From RGIG8775 sp045587785 (GTDB taxonomy: Bacteria; Bacillota; Clostridia; Oscillospirales; CAG-272): a stretch of 7,364 nt of DNA. Below, one piece after another: positions 1 to 6,593 of this stretch; the first letter of the stretch is position 1, and each line of letters starts with the position of its first letter. Location: assembly GCA_045587785.1 (NCBI GenBank), contig JAZNDA010000060.1, positions 1-7,364 on the forward strand. Reading direction: 5' to 3'. Under the pieces are notes generated by a model. That model searched no databases. It was not told the origin of the DNA and saw nothing but the letters and a program-made list of their open reading frames with translations. The translations under genes were made by a program, and so were the position numbers.

Positions 1-60
1 AGCCTTTTTAAAGGCTTGCGGGGTTACGGGCAGAGCCCCGAGCGTCCCCTTTTCTCTTAA
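1..60 (-). terminator. Stem-loop cluster downstream of mnmE, possible terminator or intergenic repeat
   Basis: Directly after the mnmE stop codon the sequence can form several hairpins. Positions 28-38 form a small stem (gggc/gccc), and positions 19-23 with 36-40 form a competing one (cgggg/ccccg). Positions 1-16 form a third (agcctt/aaggct around a 4-base loop). The first two share bases and exclude each other. The third lies on the window edge, so whether a U-run follows it on the minus strand cannot be seen. Position suggests transcription termination after mnmE. A dispersed intergenic repeat is the alternative. Confidence 0.4.
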
Positions 61-1446
61 TTATTTTCCTACACAAAATTTCGAGAAGATCTCTCCCACG
101 ATCTGCTCGCTGACCTCTCTGCCGTCCACGTCACCAAGTGCCGCCAACGCCTCCTCAAGCCCCGAACAGCAAATGTCCTCCGCAAGCCCCATGTCAAACG
201 CCTGCAAGGTGCTTTCCAATGCCGAGACACATCGCACGAGCGCGGCGTGCTGTCTGGCGTTTGCCACGATGGCATCCTCGGTGAGCGACAGATCGCCGTC
301 AAAAAACGCGCGCTCTACCGCCTCGGTCAAATGCAGCAATCCCGTGCCTTCCTTTGCCGACAGCGACAACACCCCGTCAAACCCCTCAAAGTCCTTTTCG
401 GACAATACCGCAGCTCTGTCGGTCTTGTTGAGAAGCGCAAATTTGGTCACACTCTGAGATGCAAGCATAGCACACAGCTCTCTGTCCTCATCATCAAGCT
501 CGGCGGAGGCATCAAATACCGCCAACACAAGCTCGGCACCCTCCAGCGCTTCTTTGGCGCGTTCGATACCGATCTTCTCCACCACGTCGCCGCTCTCATG
601 CAGTCCCGCCGTGTCATAAAGGCGAAGCGTGACCTTGCCAAGCACCGCCGTCTGCTCCAAAATATCTCTGGTGGTGCCCGCTACGTCGGTCACGATGGCG
701 GCATCTCTGCCCACAAGAGCATTGAACAGCGAGCTTTTGCCTACGTTGGGCTTGCCGCAGATCACCGTGCGTATACCCTCTGCCACCGCATGACCGCTAC
801 GGTAGGTGTCCGCCAGCGCGCGCACACGGGACAGTATAGACGCGATCTTTTCCCTTGCCTGATCGTGCGGAATATCCGCCAGATCCTCCTCGGGATAGTC
901 CACTGCGGCATACAGTGCCGACGTGACCGAAAGCAGTTCCGAAAAAAACTCCCCCGTTTTTTGCTCCAGACGCCCGTCAAGCCCCGCACGCGACAGCTTC
1001 AGTGCCGCATGCGTTTTTGCTTCAAGAAGGCTGCCCAGTGCCTCCGCCGCCGAAAGCCCCATCTTGCCTGCCGCAAACGCGCGGCGCGTAAATTCGCCTG
1101 CTTCTGCCGCACGCGCGCCTGCCGCAAGAAGTGCCGTCAGCACCTCCTCGGTTACCAAAAGACCTCCGTGACAGGTGATCTCCACCGTGTCCTCGCCCGT
1201 AAACGAGCGCGGCGCGCGGAATACCACCGCCATGCCGTCGTCTATACGCTCTCCACAGCCGTCCGCGGCATAGATGTCACCGTATACCATGTGACCTGCT
1301 CCAAGCTCCGACAGCCTTTTTTTATTTTTGGGCACAAACACCCTCTCACATATCGAAAGAGCTTCACTTCCGCTGACACGCAAAAGTGCCACACCGCCCT
1401 TGCCCCTCGGCGAGGACACGGCGGCTATCGTATCGTATAAATTCAT
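61..1446 (-). CDS. mnmE: tRNA uridine-5-carboxymethylaminomethyl modification GTPase MnmE
   Basis: MnmE is a cytoplasmic GTPase that works with MnmG to install an aminomethyl or carboxymethylaminomethyl group on C5 of the wobble uridine of certain tRNAs. It uses a folate-derived one-carbon unit. The 461 residues match the usual length. The N-terminal folate-binding domain is followed by the helical segment with GEFTRRAFAAGK (117-128). The inserted G domain carries GKPNVGKSS (G1, 231-239), GTTRD (G2, 257-261), DTAG (G3, 278-281) and NKTD (G4, 340-343). Asn234 and Glu284 sit where the K+-binding Asn and catalytic Glu of the E. coli enzyme lie. The C-terminus ends FCVGK, the family's Cys-containing tail (usually CIGK). 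The start has AGGAG at 1453-1457 with 6-base spacing, and this SD overlaps the TAG stop of the preceding gene. mnmG does not follow within the 60 visible bases, unlike the common mnmE-mnmG order. Confidence 0.97.
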   Translation of the reverse strand: MNLYDTIAAVSSPRGKGGVALLRVSGSEALSICERVFVPKNKKRLSELGAGHMVYGDIYAADGCGERIDDGMAVVFRAPRSFTGEDTVEITCHGGLLVTEEVLTALLAAGARAAEAGEFTRRAFAAGKMGLSAAEALGSLLEAKTHAALKLSRAGLDGRLEQKTGEFFSELLSVTSALYAAVDYPEEDLADIPHDQAREKIASILSRVRALADTYRSGHAVAEGIRTVICGKPNVGKSSLFNALVGRDAAIVTDVAGTTRDILEQTAVLGKVTLRLYDTAGLHESGDVVEKIGIERAKEALEGAELVLAVFDASAELDDEDRELCAMLASQSVTKFALLNKTDRAAVLSEKDFEGFDGVLSLSAKEGTGLLHLTEAVERAFFDGDLSLTEDAIVANARQHAALVRCVSALESTLQAFDMGLAEDICCSGLEEALAALGDVDGREVSEQIVGEIFSKFCVGK

Positions 1447-1455
1447 ACCTATCTC

Positions 1456-2007
1456 CTACTTGGTTTCGATCGCCATAAAAAAGGGGGATGTTGGCGAATT
1501 GATAATGCGGATCTGCGCCACGCTGTAGCGATAGCGGTCAAGTGTAGACAGATACTCGCACACAAGCCGTCCCTCGGCTTCTCCCTCGGCGTGTCCAGGG
1601 TAAACCGCCACGCTCAAAATCGAGTCGCGCCCCAACATCGACACTGCCTCAGCAATGGCAGGCAGCGTAGTCTCTCGCATGGTGGTAATACTCTTGTCGC
1701 CCCCGGGCAAATACCCAAGATTGAACATACCCGCACGGATCTCGCCCTTCACGTACTCACGCACCCTGTGATGCGAATCGTGGATCAGCGTGTAATTCTC
1801 GGGACAGCCCACCTCACACAGGTGTTTTTTTGTGGATTCCACCGCCGTGCTCTGGATATCAAAAGCGAATACCTTGCCCCGCTCGCCCACGGTCTTTGAC
1901 AGAAATTCGGTGTCATACCCGTTGCCCATGGTAAAATCCACTGCCGTATCCCCCGTATGCAGATGTGTCAGTATCAGTTGTTTTTGAAGATCAAGAAGTC
2001 TGAGCAT
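1456..2007 (-). CDS. mnmM: SAM-dependent methyltransferase of the YtqB/MnmM family (tRNA nm5U methyltransferase)
   Basis: This 183-residue class I methyltransferase belongs to the family once labelled putative rRNA methylase (Pfam PF06962). Its Bacillus member YtqB is now known as MnmM, which methylates nm5(s2)U to mnm5(s2)U at the tRNA wobble position. Visible motifs are the SAM-binding loop VDFTMGNGYDT (23-33), the acidic end of strand two FDIQ (49-52), the family motif NLGYLPGGD (96-104), and YPGH followed by Glu-rich residues (136-146). The C-terminus holds INSPTSPFFMAIE. The ATG at 2005-2007 has AAGGAG at 2015-2020 with 7-base spacing. The gene ends nine bases before mnmE, whose product makes the nm5U precursor, so context independently supports the tRNA role. 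Membership of the family is clear. The exact substrate is inferred from the characterised homolog and from the neighbour. Confidence 0.85.
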   Translation of the reverse strand: MLRLLDLQKQLILTHLHTGDTAVDFTMGNGYDTEFLSKTVGERGKVFAFDIQSTAVESTKKHLCEVGCPENYTLIHDSHHRVREYVKGEIRAGMFNLGYLPGGDKSITTMRETTLPAIAEAVSMLGRDSILSVAVYPGHAEGEAEGRLVCEYLSTLDRYRYSVAQIRIINSPTSPFFMAIETK

Positions 2008-2165
2008 TTATATTCTCCTTTTATATACGAGGGTGCCTTGCCGCGAAAGGCGATCCACGCGTATTTCCATAGGTCCTTAAGATCGGCGCGATAGGCGGTC
2101 CGCTCACCCTCACGGATCACAAACAGCTCGCCTGCCGACACTTCCCTTTTGCAACATTTTAACAT
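1974..2165 (-). pseudogene. Remnant of an AraC-family regulator sensor (cupin) domain, 63-codon open frame
   Basis: Residues about 6-45 of this short frame (bases 2031-2150) read like the middle of the N-terminal AraC-type ligand-binding domain. They include SAGELFVIREGE, then YRAD, then DLWKYAWIAFRG, matching the family pattern of a Gly-rich turn, 'lfvi.pge', 'Y.ad' and 'pW.Y.WihF.G'. The preceding beta strands, the rest of the cupin and both DNA-binding HTH motifs are missing. The last codons run through the SD of the methyltransferase gene and overlap that gene by 34 bases. The ATG at 2163-2165 has no SD and touches the -10 box of a predicted promoter, so translation from it is doubtful. 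The frame stays open upstream of the ATG, consistent with a decayed fragment. A real small protein or a chance resemblance cannot be excluded. Confidence 0.5.
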
Positions 2166-2185
2166 GGAACAGTCGCAATTGTCAA
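2156..2185 (-). promoter_or_regulatory. SigA-type promoter for the mnmM-mnmE pair
   Basis: On the minus strand there is a consensus -35 TTGACA (2180-2185) and a -10 TAAAAT (2156-2161) separated by 18 bases. Transcription would begin near 2149, about 140 bases before the methyltransferase start. It lies just beyond the stem-loop that closes the upstream operon, the expected place for a new transcription unit. Confidence 0.6.
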
Positions 2186-2224
2186 TGGTTTTCCACAGCT
2201 TTTTGTCAGATGTTTTTAAAGGAT

Positions 2225-2255
2225 CAAGGGGAACTTTCCTAAAAAGTTCCCCTTG
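2225..2255 (-). terminator. Stem-loop at end of the sigma/acyltransferase operon
   Basis: A perfect 13-bp inverted repeat (caaggggaacttt / aaagttccccttg) with a 5-base loop begins 7 bases after the TAA of the DHHW gene. On the minus strand it is followed by ATCCTTTAAAAACA, so the U-run is weak and broken. Position and stem strength favour an intrinsic terminator. It could also act as a 3'-end stabilising hairpin. Confidence 0.65.
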
Positions 2256-2262
2256 CGTTCTT

Positions 2263-3438
2263 TTATTTTACGATCGGCTTGAACGAATTGCTGTTAAAGA
2301 TGAGCGTGCTGTAGAGCATGAGCACGTCGGCGCTCTTAAACACATTCTCGGGAATGCACTCGTAAAGTCCTTTCCAGTTTTCGGTCACGTTGTAGTCCAT
2401 CGAACGGATGTCAATGACGTAAATGGTGCGATACGCCTCGGAAAGAAGCGGAAGGATGGCGGAGCCGTAGGAATCGCGGAATACGATCAGCGTCTTATTG
2501 TTCGCACACTTGTTGTTCACAAGACGCATCACGGGGTTGCCCGCCGCGCCCGAAAGAAAGACGTTGTAACCGTCCTCACCGTCAAACAGGTCAAGATTGT
2601 ACATCGGAACCTCCTCGAGCTTCATGCCGCCCTCGTACTTGTAGTTATAGACCTTCACGCCGTCAAGGGCGTCATTGGTAAGATAGGTGATCTTATCGGG
2701 CGTGGGATCGAGGGCGCTCTGCCCGTAATATACCCCGTGGAAATCGCCGTTGATCACGTGCTCGACATACTCACCCGAGAGGTGATCTGTAACGCCAAGC
2801 CCCTCGGCAAGTGTCATGAGTGCTCCAAGGATCTTTGGCTGATCCCAGTGGGTGTCGGTCTTGTAATAGGATTCCAGATCAAGCGAATCAAATAGGTCGA
2901 TATACTCGGTCCCCTCAAGTGCCGCGCGGATGTCCGCGACCAGCTTACCGTAATCGGGGCTTGCGTAGCCGTATTTCTGCGAGAAATAGTAGTTTTTGTC
3001 GGGAATGACCGAAACAAACTTGTTGCCGGTACCATCCTTGAAATAGGTATCCATGATGTGCGCGAGGATGTCTATGGAACCCTTGACAAAGTCCTCGTTG
3101 AAGGTGCTCTCCACCTTGACGATATAGCCGCCCTCCACCGCAAGACCGTTGTTTTCTTTAAGCCCCAGCACGTTCATCTGGAAACGCGCCTTGATGCCGC
3201 GGAAAAACTCGCGGAAGGGGAACTGATCCACCACAAAGTCCTCAAAGCCGTCAATGGCGGTCTTGTCCTTGATGGATTCCCACGAGATATCGGTGGGTGC
3301 CTGCGCCAAGGGGCGGCGCTCCGCCTCGGACATTTCCTTGGGACTCACGAAGCCGCATACCACGCTCATCACCGTAAAGAATGCGATAAACAGAGTGAAA
3401 AGAACGGTGACGATTATATTTTTGGTTTTATTTTGCAT
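2263..3438 (-). CDS. DHHW family (AlgX/AlgJ-like) exported O-acyltransferase
   Basis: This 391-residue protein has one N-terminal membrane segment (about 8-30) and an extracytoplasmic SGNH-like domain. Such proteins pair with MBOAT proteins and transfer acetyl groups to extracellular polysaccharide; AlgX and AlgJ in alginate acetylation are the studied relatives. Visible family signatures are SEAERRPLAQ (37-46), DFVVDQFPFREFF (67-79), the DTHW motif (195-198) with the likely catalytic Asp195 and His197, and RDSYG (321-325) with the likely nucleophile Ser323. The DTHW motif is a variant of the DHHW that names the family. The ATG has GGAGG at 3447-3451 with 8-base spacing. The gene starts 18 bases after the MBOAT stop. 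A stem-loop follows 7 bases after its stop. The acceptor is unknown: peptidoglycan, teichoic acid and exopolysaccharide are all possible. The family call is firm. O-acetyl transfer is inferred. Confidence 0.88.
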   Translation of the reverse strand: MQNKTKNIIVTVLFTLFIAFFTVMSVVCGFVSPKEMSEAERRPLAQAPTDISWESIKDKTAIDGFEDFVVDQFPFREFFRGIKARFQMNVLGLKENNGLAVEGGYIVKVESTFNEDFVKGSIDILAHIMDTYFKDGTGNKFVSVIPDKNYYFSQKYGYASPDYGKLVADIRAALEGTEYIDLFDSLDLESYYKTDTHWDQPKILGALMTLAEGLGVTDHLSGEYVEHVINGDFHGVYYGQSALDPTPDKITYLTNDALDGVKVYNYKYEGGMKLEEVPMYNLDLFDGEDGYNVFLSGAAGNPVMRLVNNKCANNKTLIVFRDSYGSAILPLLSEAYRTIYVIDIRSMDYNVTENWKGLYECIPENVFKSADVLMLYSTLIFNSNSFKPIVK

Positions 3439-3456
3439 CGTAATTTCCTCCGTTTC

Positions 3457-4905
3457 TTAGAATCTGAAATACAGGAACGGACTGAACGAGCCGTCCACAA
3501 AGTAAGCCGTTACGGTCATCAGAATGACGAACACAAAGATCGGCTCAAGAATATTCATCACCTTGCCGCCGAGCGCGGTCGCTTTGATCTTAAGTGCCGT
3601 TTGCTTCACCAGAGGCGTTGCGCCAACAATACCGATCACAAGAAGAAGCGAATAGCTCAGAATATAGTAACCCGTCTCCTTTGTAAAGAGGGGCAGACCG
3701 TTTCCGCCAAACAGAGCCGCCACGTCGCGGATGGCGCCCGCCGTACCGTTTCCGCTGAAAATAACAAAGCTGACCAGCACGATAAACAAAAGATAAATGT
3801 GCGAGAATACCGCAGGAAGCTTATCGAAGAACTTCTTAAGGAAGAACTTCTCAAGCGTTAAGAACAGGGCAAAATACAGACCCCAGATAATGAACGTCCA
3901 GTCCGCGCCGTGCCAGAATCCCGTAGCAAACCACACGATCAGGGTATTGAGGATCCAGCGCGGAATCGAAACACGGTTGCCGCCAAGCGGAATATACAGA
4001 TAGTCGCGGAACCATGAGCCAAGCGACATATGCCATCTTCTCCAGAACTCACCTGCACTCTTGGAGATAAAGGGGTAGTTGAAGTTCTCAAGGAAACGGA
4101 ATCCGAACATGCGTCCCATACCGATCGCCATGTCGGAGTAACCCGAGAAGTCAAAGTAAAGCTGAAGCGAAATGGCAACGGCGTACACCCAGTAGCCGAT
4201 CACCGATTGCTCGTCGGATGCCATAAGCGCACGAGCAAGTGCGCCAAAGCTGTCGGCAATGAGAACCTTTTTGCCAAGACCGATGATCAGTCTTGTAACA
4301 CCGCTCGCAAAGCCCTCAAAGCTGTGCTTGCGCTCCGACAGATCCTCCTCCACCGTGGTATAACGGACGATGGGACCCGCGATCAGCTGGGGGAACAGTG
4401 CCACGTAGGTGGCAAGACGGATAAAGCTCTTTTGCACCTTGGCGTCGCCGCGGTAGACGTCCACCGTGTAGCTGAGCGTCTGGAAGGTGTAAAAGCTGAT
4501 ACCGATGGGAAGTGCCAACTTCAGAAGGCTCATGTCACTGCCGAAGATTGAGTTGATGTTGAAAATAAAGAAATCCGCATACTTGAAGTAGCCCAGCACC
4601 GCAAGGCTGGATACCACGCTGGTGCAAAGGAAAAGCTTTGCCCAAAACGTGCCGCGGAACTTATCAATGAGAAGTCCGTGAATGTAGCTGGAAAGCGTGG
4701 TGGCGACCATCAGAAGCGAATAGGTCGGCTCGCCGTACGCATAGAAGAAAAGGCTTGCGATCAGAAGAATGAAATTCTTGATCTCAAAATAGACAGGCTC
4801 TCCCGTCTTTTTGCTGAAGATCTTAAGCTTGAAGGGGGCTAAGAAATACAGAAAAAGGACGGCAGGAAAGAAATAATACAGAAACGGAATGCTCGAAAAA
4901 AGCAC
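3457..4905 (-). CDS. MBOAT family membrane-bound O-acyltransferase (AlgI/DltB-like)
   Basis: This is a 482-residue polytopic membrane protein. AlgI- and DltB-type MBOATs take an acyl group from a cytoplasmic donor and pass it across the membrane to an exported partner or acceptor. Family motifs run in order: GISFYTFQTLSYTVDVYRG (135-153), FPQLIAGPIVRY (171-182), YFDFSGYSDMAIG (250-262), WRRWHMSLGSWFRDYLYIPLGG (288-309) and FWHGADWTFIIWG (330-342). The invariant MBOAT histidine is His332, and the second conserved His is His292. Hydrophobic helices fill the N- and C-terminal parts. The start is GTG, chosen because a full AAGGAGG (4914-4920) lies 8 bases upstream. Length agrees with AlgI-like proteins. 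The adjacent DHHW gene, with an almost identical SD context, is its probable partner. The lack of dltA, dltC or dltD nearby argues against a D-alanylation role. Confidence 0.95.
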   Translation of the reverse strand: MLFSSIPFLYYFFPAVLFLYFLAPFKLKIFSKKTGEPVYFEIKNFILLIASLFFYAYGEPTYSLLMVATTLSSYIHGLLIDKFRGTFWAKLFLCTSVVSSLAVLGYFKYADFFIFNINSIFGSDMSLLKLALPIGISFYTFQTLSYTVDVYRGDAKVQKSFIRLATYVALFPQLIAGPIVRYTTVEEDLSERKHSFEGFASGVTRLIIGLGKKVLIADSFGALARALMASDEQSVIGYWVYAVAISLQLYFDFSGYSDMAIGMGRMFGFRFLENFNYPFISKSAGEFWRRWHMSLGSWFRDYLYIPLGGNRVSIPRWILNTLIVWFATGFWHGADWTFIIWGLYFALFLTLEKFFLKKFFDKLPAVFSHIYLLFIVLVSFVIFSGNGTAGAIRDVAALFGGNGLPLFTKETGYYILSYSLLLVIGIVGATPLVKQTALKIKATALGGKVMNILEPIFVFVILMTVTAYFVDGSFSPFLYFRF

Positions 4906-4941
4906 GCGAATTTCCTCCTTGTTTCTCAGAATAACTACAGC

Positions 4942-4976
4942 TATGGCGAGACAAGGCTAAGCCTTGCCCCGCCATA
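4942..4976 (-). other. Long intergenic hairpin between the lipoprotein and MBOAT genes
   Basis: On the minus strand two 16-base arms pair completely if two G-U pairs are allowed (TATGGCG...CGCCATA outside, CAAGGC/GCCTTG inside), closed by a TTA triloop. No U-run follows, so it is not a classic terminator. It sits in the largest gap of the operon (111 bases), 36 bases before the MBOAT SD. It could be an attenuator, an RNase processing or stability element, or a copy of a dispersed palindromic repeat. Confidence 0.6.
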
Positions 4977-4996
4977 ACCACCCATGAATTTATGTT

Positions 4997-5025
4997 GGGG
5001 CAAATCCCCGTGAGGCTTACGCCTC
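4997..5025 (-). other. Two small hairpins over the lipoprotein stop codon
   Basis: Positions 4997-5009 form gggg/cccc with a 5-base loop. Positions 5012-5025 form gaggc/gcctc around a 4-base loop containing the TAA stop. With the larger hairpin at 4942-4976 they make a structured run just after the lipoprotein reading frame. The stems are short and the function is unknown. Confidence 0.35.
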
Positions 5026-6003
5026 GATGATAAGAATCAGAGTTACGCCGTGAGCGCCCCATACGGCATTGGTGCCCTCGAGAGCATTCATGCCAAGGTT
5101 ATAGTCGCCCCAAGAATCGGGGAACATGCCGTTCTCGATCTGGAATACGTAAGCGGAGATTCCGTCAGCCTTCACAGCAGCGGCGTTGGTGTAGCCCTCA
5201 ATGGACCACTCAAAGCCATCGATCACGGTAACCTCGTCAAGAACCTCGGCGGTCGCATTTGCGCCGAAAACCTCATTTGCCGCAAGGTAGTCCACTACGT
5301 CGCTTGCCAGCGAGAAGGAACCGTTAATGTCCATGTAAGCGCAGAAATCGTTCCAAAGAGTCTCTGCCTTCGAGCCTTCCGCAAACTCAGGAGTGATTTT
5401 ATCGGCAGAACCGCCCTCGATGCCGGGCATCGTGATGGGGCAAAGAACGGCAAGAACATAGTTGCCATACGCCTCAATGGTTACGTCCTCAGCCTCCATG
5501 CAGATCATGAAGCGAAGATCGTAGTTGTCCTCAAGCTGCTTTGTGAAAGCCTTAACGTCTGCGCCCTCCTCAAGCTCAAATACATAACCCATGAAGGCAT
5601 AGCCGGAAGCCATAGGAGCGAATGCGCCGCAGCTCTTGAAGCCATGAATCTCCTGGGTAAAGCCCTGAAGGTATCCCTCGGACATCGCACCGGGCATTGC
5701 CGGGCCAAGTGCCAGACCCGACTCCTTGGAAAGAAGCTCGTAAGCGATGTAATCCGCGCCCGCGCCGGGGTTGGCATCAACAACAGCCTTCATGTCTTCA
5801 AAGAAAGCCGCGCCCCACGTACCCTCGTCTACACCGGGATTAACAACGATCTCGGGAGTCTCGGGGGTCTCGGGAGTCTCGGGAGTCTCGGGAGTCTCAA
5901 CGTTCTCAGGCGTGGACTCGGGCGTGGTCTCTGCCGGCTCGCCGCAAGCGACGAGCGTTACGAACATAAGGATGCAAAGTGCAAATGCAATAAGTTGTTT
6001 CAT
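5017..6003 (-). CDS. Lipoprotein with a Pro/Thr/Glu linker and two related domains of unknown function
   Basis: The protein has 328 residues from the ATG at 6001-6003. This start is preferred over the in-frame ATG at 6019-6021 because AAGGAG (6013-6018) lies 9 bases upstream of it and no SD precedes the longer start. A type II signal peptide ends in the lipobox LVAC with lipidated Cys20, so the protein is membrane-anchored outside the cell. A linker rich in Thr, Pro and Glu follows, including five TPE units (37-51). Two similar segments follow, about 62-190 and 215-328. Each has a helix ending in LLSKESG or LAANEVFG, then a GF motif, then GYVFELEEG or AYVFQIENG, and a hydrophobic final strand (GNYVLAVL or GVTLILII). 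I recognise no named domain with confidence; a distant relation to DUF4358-type lipoproteins found beside MBOAT genes is possible. Context suggests an accessory or sensing role in extracellular acylation. Confidence 0.85.
   Translation of the reverse strand: MKQLIAFALCILMFVTLVACGEPAETTPESTPENVETPETPETPETPETPEIVVNPGVDEGTWGAAFFEDMKAVVDANPGAGADYIAYELLSKESGLALGPAMPGAMSEGYLQGFTQEIHGFKSCGAFAPMASGYAFMGYVFELEEGADVKAFTKQLEDNYDLRFMICMEAEDVTIEAYGNYVLAVLCPITMPGIEGGSADKITPEFAEGSKAETLWNDFCAYMDINGSFSLASDVVDYLAANEVFGANATAEVLDEVTVIDGFEWSIEGYTNAAAVKADGISAYVFQIENGMFPDSWGDYNLGMNALEGTNAVWGAHGVTLILIIEA
5851..5898 (-). repeat. Nine-base tandem repeat encoding TPE units
   Basis: Five consecutive copies of a 9-base unit (ctcgggagt on the plus strand) cover 5851-5895. 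Copy two has one base change, and a partial copy ends at 5898. They encode (TPE)5 in the linker between the lipid anchor and the first folded domain. Near-identical units suggest recent slippage. Changes in copy number stay in frame and would only alter tether length. Confidence 0.85.
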
Positions 6004-6032
6004 TGGTTGTTTCTCCTTCATATTGTTTTGTT

Positions 6033-6593
6033 TTACTTTTCAAATGTGATCCGAATATCGGCGGGATCTGCGCCGGCTTTGACCGTGTAGGTCACGCTTC
6101 CGTTACCATCGGTCAGCGTCAACGTAGCGTGCTCTGTCATATCGGGTACCCAGTAAACAAGGTCACCCTCCTGTGCTGTACAGGGAAGCATGCGCTGTAT
6201 GTGCGCACCGCCCTCTACGTACCACACCTCGCCGTGCTCGGCGTCCAGCCTTACCTCACCCTTTGCCCGAATCTCGATGGGGATTCCCGCAGGTGCCTCT
6301 GCGGTACGGGCAAGCATACTCGGCGCGACTGAGACGTACATGGTCTCGCCTGCCTCCCTGAGTGCCGTGCCATCCACGCTGATATACAGCTCGGACGGAT
6401 TGTTTCTGAGCATAAACGTCAGTGCCACCGCGAAGATAAAGCAAGCGGCGATGGATGAGATCGAGCGAACGAATGCCCTGCTCTCTATCACACGCGCCTT
6501 TTTGACCGTCGGTGCGTCGGCAAGTATTCTGTCATATAATCCCTCGGGTGCTTTTTGTGATTGATATCTTTCGATATCTTTGGAATCAAACAT
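6033..6593 (-). CDS. Putative membrane anti-sigma factor (single-pass)
   Basis: This is a 186-residue protein with a short charged cytoplasmic part (1-41), one membrane segment (about 44-62) and an outer domain of about 120 residues rich in predicted beta strands. I do not recognise a named family. The anti-sigma call rests on its place directly after an ECF sigma gene (44-base gap) and on the inside-membrane-outside layout typical of such regulators. The HxxxCxxC zinc motif of ZAS anti-sigma domains is absent, and the N-terminus is short. The outer domain holds EIRAKGEVRLDAEHGEVWYV (107-126) and a Cys at 138. The ATG is poorly served: AAGGAG (6608-6613) lies 14 bases away, longer than usual, and no better in-frame start is visible. 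Low translation relative to the sigma factor, or coupling to the sigma stop, are possible. It could instead be another sigma-regulated surface protein. Confidence 0.7.
   Translation of the reverse strand: MFDSKDIERYQSQKAPEGLYDRILADAPTVKKARVIESRAFVRSISSIAACFIFAVALTFMLRNNPSELYISVDGTALREAGETMYVSVAPSMLARTAEAPAGIPIEIRAKGEVRLDAEHGEVWYVEGGAHIQRMLPCTAQEGDLVYWVPDMTEHATLTLTDGNGSVTYTVKAGADPADIRITFEK

Noticed and set aside
247..1440. Long plus-strand open frame of 397 codons opposite mnmE
   Set aside because: The product is rich in Arg, His and Cys, matches no family and mirrors the codon structure of a certain mnmE gene.
2190..2198. TTTTCCACA, one base from a DnaA box, near mnmE (often close to oriC in Bacillota)
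   Set aside because: It is a single imperfect site with no cluster, no AT-rich unwinding region and no dnaA, rnpA, yidC or mnmG nearby.
3058..3861. Plus-strand open frame of 267 codons across the DHHW-MBOAT junction
   Set aside because: It crosses the junction of two well-supported genes on the other strand and its product resembles no family, with a Lys/Arg/His-rich composition typical of shadow frames.
4906..5016. Internal promoter for the MBOAT gene
   Set aside because: No -35/-10 pair with acceptable match and 16-18 base spacing was found; the best TTG-containing candidates lie inside the hairpin.
6004..6021. Upstream in-frame ATG adding six residues to the lipoprotein
   Set aside because: The AAGGAG lies inside this extension, adjacent to that ATG, and correctly serves the ATG at 6001-6003; no SD precedes the longer start.
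5050..6090. Plus-strand open frame of 346 codons opposite the lipoprotein
   Set aside because: It is antisense to a gene with a clear signal peptide, lipobox and SD, it has no convincing SD of its own, and its low-complexity part is the reverse reading of the TPE repeat.
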